Notes under the pieces: generated by a model
Seen by the model: the letters and a program-made list of their open reading frames with translations, nothing else
Told to the model about the DNA's origin: nothing
Database searches by the model: none
Shown: positions 1 to 7,542 of the stretch, piece after piece
How the letters are laid out: every line of letters begins with the position of its first letter
Position numbering within the stretch: the first letter of the stretch is position 1
NCBI GenBank assembly: GCA_050299695.1
Contig: JBNKWI010000001.1
Coordinates: 62,001 to 126,000 of the forward strand
From: Ovoidimarina sp050299695
Lineage (GTDB): Bacteria; Pseudomonadota; Alphaproteobacteria; Rhodobacterales; Rhodobacteraceae
Reading direction: 5' to 3'
Length of the DNA stretch: 64,000 bases
Position numbers and translations under genes: made by a program

Positions 1-536
1 ACCGTGGCGATCACCCGCGCGCCCGCCAGCGCCGCCATCTGGCAGGCATAGCGCCCCACGGTTCCCGCGCCGCCCGTCACCAGAACCGTCTGCCCGGCAA
101 GATCGGCGCCATCCCCGAAAAGCGCATACCACGCCGTCATCGCCGGGATGCCGAGACACGCGCCCTCGGCGAAACTGGTCCCCTCCGGCAGCGGCACCGC
201 CTGCCGTGCGGGCAGCGCCACGAGCTCCGCCGCCGTGCCCATCGCGCGCTGCCAGCAGGCATTCCACAGCCAGACCCGCTCGCCGATGCGCGCCGGATCG
301 ACACCCGCGCCCACCGCCTCGATCACCCCTGCGCCGTCCGAATGCGGCACGATCCGCGGATACTCCATCACCGCCCCCGGCCGCGCCCCGGCCCGGAGCT
401 TCACATCCGACGGATTGACCCCCGACGCCCGGACCCGCACCAGCACCTCCCCCGGCCCCGGCGCAGGATCGGCCATCTCGCCAAGGGTCAGCACCTCACC
501 CGCAGGCCCGAAGCGCTCGTACCAGACCGCACGCAT
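1..536 (-). CDS. Quinone oxidoreductase, zinc-independent MDR family (N-terminal part)
   Basis: Partial gene: about 178 N-terminal residues are present and the C-terminus lies beyond the window start. The protein begins MRAVWYERFGPAGEVLTLGE and continues with a GroES-like fold typical of NADPH:quinone reductases and related medium-chain dehydrogenases. It lacks the usual zinc-ligand signature, and the start of the Rossmann fold is visible as LVTGGAGTVGRYACQMA (nucleotide-binding glycine motif). The ATG at 534-536 follows the stop of the upstream methyltransferase by two bases, so the two genes are probably co-transcribed. Expected activity is NADPH-dependent reduction of a quinone or enone in the cytoplasm; the true substrate cannot be read from sequence. 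Confidence 0.85.
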   Translation of the reverse strand, partial: MRAVWYERFGPAGEVLTLGEMADPAPGPGEVLVRVRASGVNPSDVKLRAGARPGAVMEYPRIVPHSDGAGVIEAVGAGVDPARIGERVWLWNACWQRAMGTAAELVALPARQAVPLPEGTSFAEGACLGIPAMTAWYALFGDGADLAGQTVLVTGGAGTVGRYACQMAALAGARVIAT

Positions 537-538
537 CC

Positions 539-1405
539 TCAAAGCTCCATACCGACCGGCACCGCGAATGGATGTTCCTCCGGACCGGTGACCGGGCGCA
601 ACCCCTCGACCGGCTGGTGTTCCGGCACCGCCAGGATGTTCACGCAGGCGCGTGTCCCGAACAGGTTCACCGGATTGCCCCGCCAGTTCCCGGGCTCGAA
701 GAGCGGCGCGGCATGCCAATAGGCCCGGTAGCCGCGCCCCGCGAGAAAGTCGAGAAGAGGCGCCACGGTGTCCGGCGCGTCGCATTCGACGTAGAGCACC
801 GGCGCGAACAGCGCGATGGTCGCGCGCGCACCTTCGAGCGCGGCCAGTTCCATGCCCTGCACGTCGAGCTTCAGGAGCCGCAGCGCATCGAGAGCGAACA
901 GGTCGTCGACCGCCCTTACGGGCACCCGCACGGTACCGCGCCCGGCCGCGGCCGCCGCGAAATCCGCCGCCCCGAACCCGCCGAAATTCGCTGTGGCATC
1001 GTAGCGGATCGGCGGGATGTCGAGCATGCCTTCGTCACCCTTGCCGAGCGCCGCGGCAACCGGCACGATATTGCCATACCCGTTCATGAGCGCGTTCGCC
1101 GACAGCATTGCCAAAAGCCCCGGCTGCGGCTCCACCGCGTAGACCCGACCCGCCGGCCCCACGGCCCGCGCGAAGGGCAGCGCATGCGCCCCCAGATTCG
1201 CGCCGCCATCCACTACCACGTCGCCCGGTCCCAAGACCTGCGACAGGAGCCGGATCTCGGCCGGGCACCATTCGCCATAGGCGGCGAGCGACTGCCCGAT
1301 GAAGACGTCGTTCTCGGGATGTATCATCCTGCCATGGCGCGCGTCGGACAGGCTGAGACGGTCAGGCAGGGACGGAAACGCCCGCCCGCCCGTCAACTCA
1401 ACCAC
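539..1405 (-). CDS. FkbM family methyltransferase
   Basis: SAM-dependent methyltransferase of the FkbM type. The nucleotide-binding motif VVVDGGANLGAHALPFA is followed by a VEPQP acidic loop, and the later LLKLDVQGMELAALEGA motif is characteristic of this family. The substrate is unknown; FkbM members O-methylate sugars, polyketides or peptides. The conserved stretch (ARHGRMIHPENDVFIGQSL, YGEW) extends upstream of the first ATG (1327). I therefore place the start at GTG 1405, which overlaps the end of livF by 13 bases; TTG 1396 is also possible. It lies between livF and a quinone oxidoreductase on the same strand, probably as the tail of the transport operon. Confidence 0.8.
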   Translation of the reverse strand: MVELTGGRAFPSLPDRLSLSDARHGRMIHPENDVFIGQSLAAYGEWCPAEIRLLSQVLGPGDVVVDGGANLGAHALPFARAVGPAGRVYAVEPQPGLLAMLSANALMNGYGNIVPVAAALGKGDEGMLDIPPIRYDATANFGGFGAADFAAAAAGRGTVRVPVRAVDDLFALDALRLLKLDVQGMELAALEGARATIALFAPVLYVECDAPDTVAPLLDFLAGRGYRAYWHAAPLFEPGNWRGNPVNLFGTRACVNILAVPEHQPVEGLRPVTGPEEHPFAVPVGMEL

Positions 1406-2241
1406 CGCTTCCGGCGGCGGTAGCTCCGCACGTCGCGGAACGACTTCCGGCCCTGGTCCGACATGCCGAGATAGAACTCCTTCACGTCGTCGTTCTCGCG
1501 CAGCTTCGCCGCCTCGCCGTCCATCACGATCCGGCCCGACTCGAGAATGTAGCCGTAATGCGCGAAGCGCAGTGCGACGTTGGTGTTCTGCTCCGCCAGC
1601 AGGAAGCTCACCCCCTCGTTCTCGTTCAGGGACTTCACGATCCCGAAGATCTCCTCGACAAGCTGCGGCGCGAGTCCCATCGACGGCTCGTCCAGGAGGA
1701 TCGTCTCCGGCCGCGACATCAGCGCCCGGCCGATTGCGCACATCTGCTGCTCGCCGCCCGAGGTATAGCCCGCCTGGCTCCGCCGCCGCTCCCTGAGCCG
1801 CGGGAAATAGGTGTAGACCATCTCCAGATCCGCCGCGACCGCGCCCTTGCCGTCCTTCCTCGTGTAGGCGCCGGTCAGCAGGTTCTCCTCGACCGTCAGG
1901 TGCTCGAAGCAGTGCCGCCCCTCCATCACCTGGATCACGCCACGGCGGACCAGCGCGGAAGGATCCAGCGCCTGGATCCGCTCGCCGCGATAGGTGATCG
2001 TCCCCTTCGTCACCTGGCCCCGCTCGGCCCCGAGCAGGTTCGAAATCGCCTTCAGCGTCGTCGTCTTCCCCGCCCCGTTGCCGCCCAGAAGCGCCGTGAT
2101 CCCGCCCTTCGGCACGGCAAGCGACACGCCCTTCAACACGAGGATCACGTGATCGTAGATCACCTCGATATTGTTGACCTCCAACAGGGTCTCGCGCTCT
2201 TCGCCCGTGTCCAGCATCGTCTTCCCGGCCAATATTCCCAT
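1393..2241 (-). CDS. livF: Liv-type ABC transporter ATP-binding protein (LivF-like)
   Basis: Second ATPase of a branched-chain amino-acid-type (HAAT) importer, 282 aa. Walker A GGNGAGKTT lies at about residues 53-61, the ABC signature SGGEQQM at about 161-167, and Walker B ILLDEPSMGL follows at about 181. The family couples ATP hydrolysis to the LivH/LivM membrane pair. Relative to E. coli LivF it has a short N-terminal extension and a basic C-terminal tail. ATG 2241 lies directly after a strong stem-loop (2245-2273); a second ATG at 2217 preceded by GGGAAG is a plausible alternative. The cargo is probably not leucine, given the acyl-CoA ligase in the same cluster (inference). Confidence 0.9.
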   Translation of the reverse strand: MGILAGKTMLDTGEERETLLEVNNIEVIYDHVILVLKGVSLAVPKGGITALLGGNGAGKTTTLKAISNLLGAERGQVTKGTITYRGERIQALDPSALVRRGVIQVMEGRHCFEHLTVEENLLTGAYTRKDGKGAVAADLEMVYTYFPRLRERRRSQAGYTSGGEQQMCAIGRALMSRPETILLDEPSMGLAPQLVEEIFGIVKSLNENEGVSFLLAEQNTNVALRFAHYGYILESGRIVMDGEAAKLRENDDVKEFYLGMSDQGRKSFRDVRSYRRRKRWLS

Positions 2242-2244
2242 GGC

Positions 2245-2273
2245 CCGGCGGCGGCCACGAAAGCCGCCGCCGG
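2245..2273 (-). promoter_or_regulatory. GC-rich stem-loop between the binding-protein gene and livF
   Basis: A perfect 11-bp inverted repeat (2245-2255 against 2263-2273) with a 7-base loop sits between the stop of the binding-protein gene (2282) and the livF start (2241). It has no T-tract. Stem-loops in this position are known in ABC operons to protect the upstream mRNA and lower downstream expression, giving excess binding protein. The stem ends three bases before the livF ATG, so it could also limit livF translation (inference). Confidence 0.55.
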
Positions 2274-2281
2274 AAATCGGC

Positions 2282-3577
2282 TCACCCGCCGCAGGCCTCG
2301 TTCACCGGCCAGGGCGCGTTCGCTTCGGCGTATTCCTTGGCCTTCTCCGCGACCAGCGGCTCGATCGCCGTCTGGTCGGCCTGCAACAGGTCCGACGCCT
2401 GCACGAACTTCGCGCCGTCCCATTGCAGCATCCAGGCGCCGGAATGCCCGGCATGGTTCGAACACGAGGTCGAGAACGGCGCCATCAGCCCGGTCAGCCC
2501 CAGCTCGTCGATCCGCGCTTGCGTGAAGTTCAGGTTCTCGAGCCCCTCGCGCAGATCCGCCGGCGTGATCTCGGCCTTGCCGGCCTTCGCCTGCGCCACC
2601 CGGATCCCCTCGGCGAGGATCGCCGAGATCACCACGCCGCGCTGGTAGAACACTTCGCCGATCTCCTCCTCGGTGGCGAGCGAATTGCCGGCCTCGACCA
2701 CGTATTTCCGGATATCCGCCATCACCGGCGCATCATCGTTCGGCAGCGACCAGGAGATCGACCGGTATCCCTTCCCGTCCTCGCCGACGAGCTGCAGGTC
2801 GTCGGAATGCCCCGACCACCAGACGCCGACGAACTGGTCCATCGGATAGCGCGTCTTCACCGCCTCGGTGATCGCCCCCGCGTTCATCGCGCCCCAGCCC
2901 CACATGATCACGTAGTCCGGCCGCTCGCGGCGGATCTGCAGCCACTGCGCCGACTGGTTCTGCATCTCCGAGATCCCCACCGGGATCGGCAGCACCTCGA
3001 AACCGTACTCGGCGCCCAGGGCCTCCAGAAGCGGCAGCGGCTCCTTTCCATAGGGGTGATCGAGATGCAGATGCGCGATCTTCTTGCCCTTGAGGTTCGC
3101 CAGATCGCCGCCGGAAATCTCCTGCAGGATCATCTGCATCGCGTCCCAATAGGTCGCCGGCGTGTTGAACGCCCACTGGAAGACCTTGCCGTCGGTCATC
3201 GGCGAAAAGCCGTAGCCCGGCGCCAGGATCGGGATGTGGTCCACGTTCGACTTCGGCAGCACCTGCAGCGTGATCCCCGTCGACCAGGGCTGCGTCACCA
3301 GCGCCTTGTCCTTGGTCCGCTCGTAGCACTCGACGCCCTTCTCGGTGGAATAGCCGGTCTCGCATTCCTCGAAATCCACCGGCACGCCGCCGATCCCGCC
3401 GTCGCGGGCGTTGAGCATCAGCATGTAGTCGCGCTGCCCGTCCATCAGCGGAATGCCGGTCGCCGCGAACGGCCCGGTCCGGTAGCTCAGGTTCGGCGTG
3501 TAGAGCTCCTGGGCCGCCACCGCGCTGCCCATCGCCGCCGCCGCGCCAATCAGCGCGAGCCTCTTCAATGTCTTCAT
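2282..3577 (-). CDS. ABC transporter substrate-binding protein, Peripla_BP_6 type
   Basis: Periplasmic solute-binding protein of the branched-chain amino-acid/amide family, 431 aa. A signal peptide is clear: MKTLKRLALIGAAAAMGSA with an Ala-X-Ala type end near residue 22. The mature part has the periplasmic-binding fold, with TGIPLMDGQRDYMLMLNARDGGIGG near the N-terminus in place of the usual G...G.Q...NA.GG pattern. Start ATG 3577 was chosen because GGGAGGAAGG lies 4-8 bases upstream. It lies between livM and livF on the same strand. The ligand is unknown; linkage to an acyl-CoA ligase suggests a carboxylic acid, fatty or aromatic, rather than an amino acid (inference). Confidence 0.9.
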   Translation of the reverse strand: MKTLKRLALIGAAAAMGSAVAAQELYTPNLSYRTGPFAATGIPLMDGQRDYMLMLNARDGGIGGVPVDFEECETGYSTEKGVECYERTKDKALVTQPWSTGITLQVLPKSNVDHIPILAPGYGFSPMTDGKVFQWAFNTPATYWDAMQMILQEISGGDLANLKGKKIAHLHLDHPYGKEPLPLLEALGAEYGFEVLPIPVGISEMQNQSAQWLQIRRERPDYVIMWGWGAMNAGAITEAVKTRYPMDQFVGVWWSGHSDDLQLVGEDGKGYRSISWSLPNDDAPVMADIRKYVVEAGNSLATEEEIGEVFYQRGVVISAILAEGIRVAQAKAGKAEITPADLREGLENLNFTQARIDELGLTGLMAPFSTSCSNHAGHSGAWMLQWDGAKFVQASDLLQADQTAIEPLVAEKAKEYAEANAPWPVNEACGG

Positions 3578-3612
3578 GCTTCCTTCCTCCCTTGGTTCTC
3601 CTCGTGCCGCTC

Positions 3613-4689
3613 CTAGTAGGGGAACGGCCAGTGAATGAGCTTTTCGCGGATCAGCGCCCAGAGCCGCGCCAGACCGTGCGGCTCGACGATCAGGAAGAAC
3701 ACGATCAGCGCGCCGACAATCATCACGTTGACATGCTCGACCGTGGCCGAGGGGATGTCGAGCCCGACCCAGTGCGGCACCGTGTTCAGGACCACCGGCA
3801 GCGCGACGATAAGGATCGCGCCCAGCCAGTTTCCGAGCACCGAGCCCAGCCCGCCGATGATCGCGATGAAGAGCACGCGGAAACTGAGGTCGATGTTGAA
3901 GAGATTCGGCTCGGCCGCACCGCGCCAGAAAAACACGAACAGCGCGCCCGCCACGCCGACCATGTAGGACGAAACCGCGAAGGCCAGGAGCTTGGCTTTC
4001 AGGAGGTTGATCCCGATCAGCTCGGCCGCGATGTCCATGTCCCTGACCGCCTTCCACGACCGGCCGAGATTGCCGCGGGTCAGGTTGATCGTCACCACCG
4101 TCAGGATCGTCACCACCGCCAGCACGAAGAAATACTGCGCCCGATCCGTCGCCTGCGGTCCGGCCACCCAGATCCCGAACAGGCTCACGTTCGGCACCTG
4201 GATCGCGCCCGAGGCGTTGTAATTGTAGAGCCAGCCCCATTTCTCGAAGAGCCAGACCAGAAAGAACTGCGCCGCCAGCGTGGCGATGGCGAGGTAGAAC
4301 CCCTTGATCCGCAGGGACGGCAGCCCGAACAGCACTCCCACCCCGGCCGCGAAGAACCCAGAGAGCAGCACGGCCACCATCAGGTTCAGCTCGGGAAAGA
4401 GCGAAATCAGCTTGTAGCAGGCATAGGCACCCACCCCCATGAAGGCGCCGGTGCCGAGCGAGAGTTGTCCCGCATAGCCGGTCAGCACGTTCAGCCCTGT
4501 CGCGGCCAGCGCGTAGATCAGCACCGGGATCAGCAAGGTCTGAAAGGCAAAGCTCGACGCCGTCGCGGGCAGGATCACCCAGGCGAACAGGAGAATGACT
4601 CCCAGAAGAAACGCGTCCTGCCGGATCGGGAACAGCGCCTGGTCCGAGCGGTAGGTGGTCTTGAACTGGCCCGAGGTGCGGTAGAGCAT
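3613..4689 (-). CDS. livM: Liv-type ABC transporter permease (LivM-like)
   Basis: Inner-membrane permease, 358 aa, with about nine hydrophobic segments. The LivM motif GLNVLTGYAGQLSLGTGAFM is present after the first two membrane spans. It should pair with the LivH-like permease at 5409-6368. Its start ATG 4689 directly abuts the stop of the upstream small membrane protein, so translation is likely coupled. The C-terminal VEPHGLARLW is the usual end of these permeases. Confidence 0.92.
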   Translation of the reverse strand: MLYRTSGQFKTTYRSDQALFPIRQDAFLLGVILLFAWVILPATASSFAFQTLLIPVLIYALAATGLNVLTGYAGQLSLGTGAFMGVGAYACYKLISLFPELNLMVAVLLSGFFAAGVGVLFGLPSLRIKGFYLAIATLAAQFFLVWLFEKWGWLYNYNASGAIQVPNVSLFGIWVAGPQATDRAQYFFVLAVVTILTVVTINLTRGNLGRSWKAVRDMDIAAELIGINLLKAKLLAFAVSSYMVGVAGALFVFFWRGAAEPNLFNIDLSFRVLFIAIIGGLGSVLGNWLGAILIVALPVVLNTVPHWVGLDIPSATVEHVNVMIVGALIVFFLIVEPHGLARLWALIREKLIHWPFPY

Positions 4690-4929
4690 CTATCGCGGCT
4701 CCATCGCTTGCTTGCGAATGATCCTGGGGATGAAATAGAGCGCCCCCGCCGCTAGCAGGAACCGCGACACGGCACCGATCGTGTCCCTGAGAAGGTCCGG
4801 AATCGCAGAGGCACCCTCGCCCTCCAGGACATAGCTCCACAGAAGGAGCGACGCGGCAGCCCCGGTGAACGCAAGCAGGGTGATACCCGCAAGCCCCAGG
4901 AGGACGGACCAGTACATCAATCGCGCCAT
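4690..4929 (-). CDS. Small membrane protein in the Liv operon
   Basis: A 79-aa protein with two predicted membrane spans (about residues 5-30 and 48-68) and a basic end, RIIRKQAMEPR. ATG 4929 was chosen because GAGGGAGC precedes it at the right spacing and the stop codon of the VOC gene overlaps it by one base (TGATG). No family was recognised. Its place between a VOC protein and livM, with tight coupling on both sides, argues for a real gene with a role linked to the transporter, perhaps as an accessory membrane subunit (inference). Confidence 0.7.
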   Translation of the reverse strand: MARLMYWSVLLGLAGITLLAFTGAAASLLLWSYVLEGEGASAIPDLLRDTIGAVSRFLLAAGALYFIPRIIRKQAMEPR

Positions 4930-5318
4930 CACGCTCCCTCTTTCCCGTCCTGGCTCCAAGTCTTGGCCTCCCTCTCGAACGCCTCGGTCTGCGCCCGGAC
5001 CACGCAGAACCGGTGCCCGGTCGGCGCCTCCATCACCACCCAGGTCTTGATCGCCGACACCCGCTTCGCCCCGAGCCCTTCGAGCCGCGCCACCTCGGCG
5101 GCGATGTCGTCGGTCTCGATGTCGAGATGCACGCGCGAAGGATGGTCGACCTTCTGCACCTCGACATGCAGCCCGCCCTGCGGATCGAGCCGCGTGTAGA
5201 GGTCGCTCTCGGGCTCGGTCCCGCTGCCCAGCGCTTTCGACCAGAACTCGGCCGCCGCCCCCAGGTCGTCGGTCTCGCAGTCGATGATGAACCCCGCCAG
5301 TCGGGAACGATGTGTCAT
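4929..5318 (-). CDS. VOC (glyoxalase/bleomycin-resistance) family protein
   Basis: A 129-aa vicinal-oxygen-chelate protein. The N-terminal half reads FIIDCETDDLGAAAEFWSKA and the second module has VHLDIETDDIAAEVARLEGL, two typical VOC signatures; a late RFCVVRAQTE strand matches the glyoxalase-like group. The ATG is preceded by GGAGGAGC. VOC proteins are metal-dependent lyases, dioxygenases or ligand binders and this one has no assignable substrate. An enzyme of this type inside a Liv transport operon is unusual. Confidence 0.82.
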   Translation of the reverse strand: MTHRSRLAGFIIDCETDDLGAAAEFWSKALGSGTEPESDLYTRLDPQGGLHVEVQKVDHPSRVHLDIETDDIAAEVARLEGLGAKRVSAIKTWVVMEAPTGHRFCVVRAQTEAFEREAKTWSQDGKEGA

Positions 5319-5350
5319 TGGAGCTCCTCCACCCGCGTCTTCTTCCTGTC

Positions 5351-5385
5351 GAAAATACTCCCGCCGGGGGCGTCCCGACCCATCG
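5351..5385. repeat. Possible short intergenic repeat before livH stop
   Basis: The 90-bp gap between the VOC gene and livH contains GAAAATACTCCCGCCGGGGG. From memory, closely similar strings (aaatactcccgccgg...) recur between genes in Rhodobacteraceae genomes. Only one clear copy is visible here, so the call rests on recollection rather than on this window. Confidence 0.25.
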
Positions 5386-5408
5386 GCCGGCGCGACGGCC
5401 GGAGGCTT

Positions 5409-6368
5409 CTAGACCCGCTCAATGATCTTCTCCCCGAACAGCCCCTGCGGCCGGAACAGCAGCACCACCAGCGCCAGCACATAGGCGAACCAGGCCTCGG
5501 TCGAGCCGCCCATGAGCGGTTGCCCCCAGTATATCTCGAACACCTTCTCCAGGACCCCGATCATCAGCCCGCCGACGATGGCACCGGTGATCGACTCGAG
5601 CCCGCCCAGCATCAGGACCGGCAGCGCCTTCAGCGCGATGACCTGGAGCGCGAAGGAAACACCCGCCCGCGCCCCCCAGGCGATCCCGGTCATCAGCGCG
5701 ATGATCCCGGCGAGGAACCAGACCAGCACCCAGATCGTCGAGAGCGAGATCCCCACCGACAGGGCGGCGGTGTGATCGTCCCCGAGCGCCCGGATCGCCC
5801 GGCCCATCTTGGAGAACCCGAGAAAAGCCAGGAGCGCCACGACCATCGCCACGGCGCCCACGACCACGGTCACGTCACGCGCCTCGAGCAGCAGGAACCC
5901 GCCCCAGGGTGCGAACTCGAACGCGCCCGACGGCATGCCGAGCGCGTCCGAGATCATCACCTTGTTCTCGCCGCCGAAGATCAGCTCGCCGCCGCCCACC
6001 AGGAACAGAGTGACCCCGATCGTCGCCATGAAGAGGATGATGTCGGGCTGCCCGACAAGCGGCCGCAGCACCACCCGCTCGACCACCACCGCAAGCCCCA
6101 GCATCACGCCGAGCGTTCCCGCGAAGGCGATCCAGGCTGGCAGCCCCAGCGCGTGAAGGCCGACCAGGGTGAGCGCCGCGAAGACCACCATGATCCCCTG
6201 CGCGAAGTTGAAGATCCGGCTCGACCGGAAGATCAGCACGAAGCCCAGCGCGATCAGCGCGTAGAGCACACCCGAGACCAGCCCCTCCCAGAGCACCTGC
6301 AAGAGGAAGTCCGGCGCCGCCGCCATATCGGCGAAGGGATCGACGAGAATGGCCTTCAGGCGCTCCAT
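5409..6368 (-). CDS. livH: Liv-type ABC transporter permease (LivH-like)
   Basis: Inner-membrane permease, 319 aa, with about eight membrane spans. The diagnostic LivH segment is GLVSGVLYALIALGFVLIFR followed by SSRIFNFAQGIMVVFAA. The end reads LLFRPQGLFGEKIIERV, the usual C-terminus of the family. ATG 6368 has a strong GGAGGT five bases upstream. A 57-bp gap to livG holds a three-unit 11-bp repeat array (6383-6415). Confidence 0.92.
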   Translation of the reverse strand: MERLKAILVDPFADMAAAPDFLLQVLWEGLVSGVLYALIALGFVLIFRSSRIFNFAQGIMVVFAALTLVGLHALGLPAWIAFAGTLGVMLGLAVVVERVVLRPLVGQPDIILFMATIGVTLFLVGGGELIFGGENKVMISDALGMPSGAFEFAPWGGFLLLEARDVTVVVGAVAMVVALLAFLGFSKMGRAIRALGDDHTAALSVGISLSTIWVLVWFLAGIIALMTGIAWGARAGVSFALQVIALKALPVLMLGGLESITGAIVGGLMIGVLEKVFEIYWGQPLMGGSTEAWFAYVLALVVLLFRPQGLFGEKIIERV

Positions 6369-6382
6369 GGCGCACCTCCGGT

Positions 6383-6415
6383 GTACGGGTTGTGTACAGG
6401 CTGTGTACAGGTTGT
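6383..6415 (+). repeat. Tandem array of three 11-bp GTAC-containing units (copy 1)
   Basis: Three contiguous 11-bp units with consensus GTACRGGYTGT at 6383-6393, 6394-6404 and 6405-6415, in the short gap between livG and livH. The same array, on the opposite strand, occurs at 33793-33825. The 11-bp period is close to one DNA helical turn, so each unit would present the same face, as expected for cooperative protein binding (inference). Confidence 0.8.
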
Positions 6416-6425
6416 GCGTGGCGTT

Positions 6426-7274
6426 TCAGTCATGCGCCACCCCCAGATAGGCGTCGATCACCTCGGGCGCGTTCCGCACCTCGTCGGGCGTCCCGTCGCC
6501 GATCTTCTTGCCGTAATCCATCACGACCACCCGGTCCGAGATGTCCATCACGACGCCCATGTCGTGCTCGATCAGCGCGATCGTCGTCCCGAATTCGTCA
6601 TTCACATCAAGGACAAAGCGCGACATGTCCTCCTTCTCCTCGACATTCATCCCGGCCATCGGCTCGTCGAGCAGCAGAAGCGACGGTTCCGCCGCCAGCG
6701 CGCGCCCAAGTTCCACCCGCTTCTGAAGCCCGTATGGCAACTTTCCCACCGGCGTCTTGCGAATGTGCTGGATTTCGAGAAAGTCGATGATCTTCTCCAC
6801 CTGCTCCCGATGTGCGATTTCCTCGGCCTCCGCTCGGCCCCACCACAGAGCCTGCGCGAAGAGGCTCGAGCGCATCATCGTGTTCCGTCCGGCCATGATG
6901 TTGTCGAGTGTCGACATGCCCTTGAAAAGCGCGATGTTCTGGAAGGTCCGCGCCACGCCTTGGCGGGCCACCTCGTAGGGTTTCATAGCCGGACGGCGGG
7001 CACCCTTGTACCAGATTTCGCCGGCAGAGGGCGCGTATAACCCGTTGATGACATTGAGCATCGACGACTTTCCCGCGCCGTTCGGGCCGATGATCGCGCG
7101 GATCTCGCCCTCGCGGATATCGAAGGAGATATCCTGGATCGCGGTGACGCCTCCAAAGCGCAGCGTGATGTGCTTCATCTCCATCAGGACGCCGCCGACC
7201 CGGCGAGTATCCTCTGCCACAATTGCCCCGTTGCCTCCGGTCACTTGCCCCTCCGGGACACGACAAATGTCCAT
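6426..7274 (-). CDS. livG: Liv-type ABC transporter ATP-binding protein (LivG-like)
   Basis: First ATPase of the Liv importer, about 282 aa. Walker A IIGPNGAGKSSMLN, the LivG-specific ARTFQNIALFKGM stretch and Walker B LLLLDEPMAGMN are all present, and IEHDMGVVMDISDRVVVMD forms the H-loop. ATG 7274 was chosen; an upstream TTG (7286) and an internal ATG (7184) directly before the conserved MKHITLRFGG are alternatives. The A/T-rich 110 bp upstream probably carries a promoter, so the transporter genes could be expressed separately from the ligase. Confidence 0.9.
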   Translation of the reverse strand: MDICRVPEGQVTGGNGAIVAEDTRRVGGVLMEMKHITLRFGGVTAIQDISFDIREGEIRAIIGPNGAGKSSMLNVINGLYAPSAGEIWYKGARRPAMKPYEVARQGVARTFQNIALFKGMSTLDNIMAGRNTMMRSSLFAQALWWGRAEAEEIAHREQVEKIIDFLEIQHIRKTPVGKLPYGLQKRVELGRALAAEPSLLLLDEPMAGMNVEEKEDMSRFVLDVNDEFGTTIALIEHDMGVVMDISDRVVVMDYGKKIGDGTPDEVRNAPEVIDAYLGVAHD

Positions 7275-7384
7275 CTTGTTACGCAAAGTGATCCAAAATT
7301 AATCTTTAAGGCGTAGCAAAGTTGCAGGACCGGGTTTACGATTCTCGCAGTTGAGGTCCGTGTGTACCCGGGGGAGCGTATGAT

Positions 7385-7540
7385 ATGGGCAAGACTCTGG
7401 AATACGACATCTTCGATGCGATGGTAGAGCGTCTGCTCTGCCCGCTGACGCCGCTCGGCAAACCGCGGCACGCCGCGACGAAACCCGAGGTCGCCAAGAT
7501 CCGGCTCGGAAAGCCCGTCAAGACACGGCGTCCGCGCTAG
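7385..7540 (+). CDS. Possible small basic protein, 51 aa
   Basis: An open frame starting MGKTLEYDIFDAMVERLL and ending KIRLGKPVKTRRPR, with a rich run of Lys/Arg in the C-terminal half. GGGGAG lies about eight bases upstream of ATG 7385. It ends two bases before the convergent stop of the acyl-CoA ligase and runs opposite to the flanking genes. Third codon positions are strongly G/C, as in real genes here. No family was recognised; it could still be chance. Confidence 0.45.
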   Translation: MGKTLEYDIFDAMVERLLCPLTPLGKPRHAATKPEVAKIRLGKPVKTRRPR

Positions 7541-7542
7541 GC

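Noticed and set aside
2282..4840. An 852-codon frame as a fused binding protein
   Set aside because: The signal peptide and Shine-Dalgarno sequence at 3577 mark the real start. The upstream part is the wrong frame of livM.
5013..7040. Long open frame on the plus strand (675 codons)
   Set aside because: It is antisense to livH and livG, has Arg/His/Pro-rich composition and no family motif. High GC content produces such frames.
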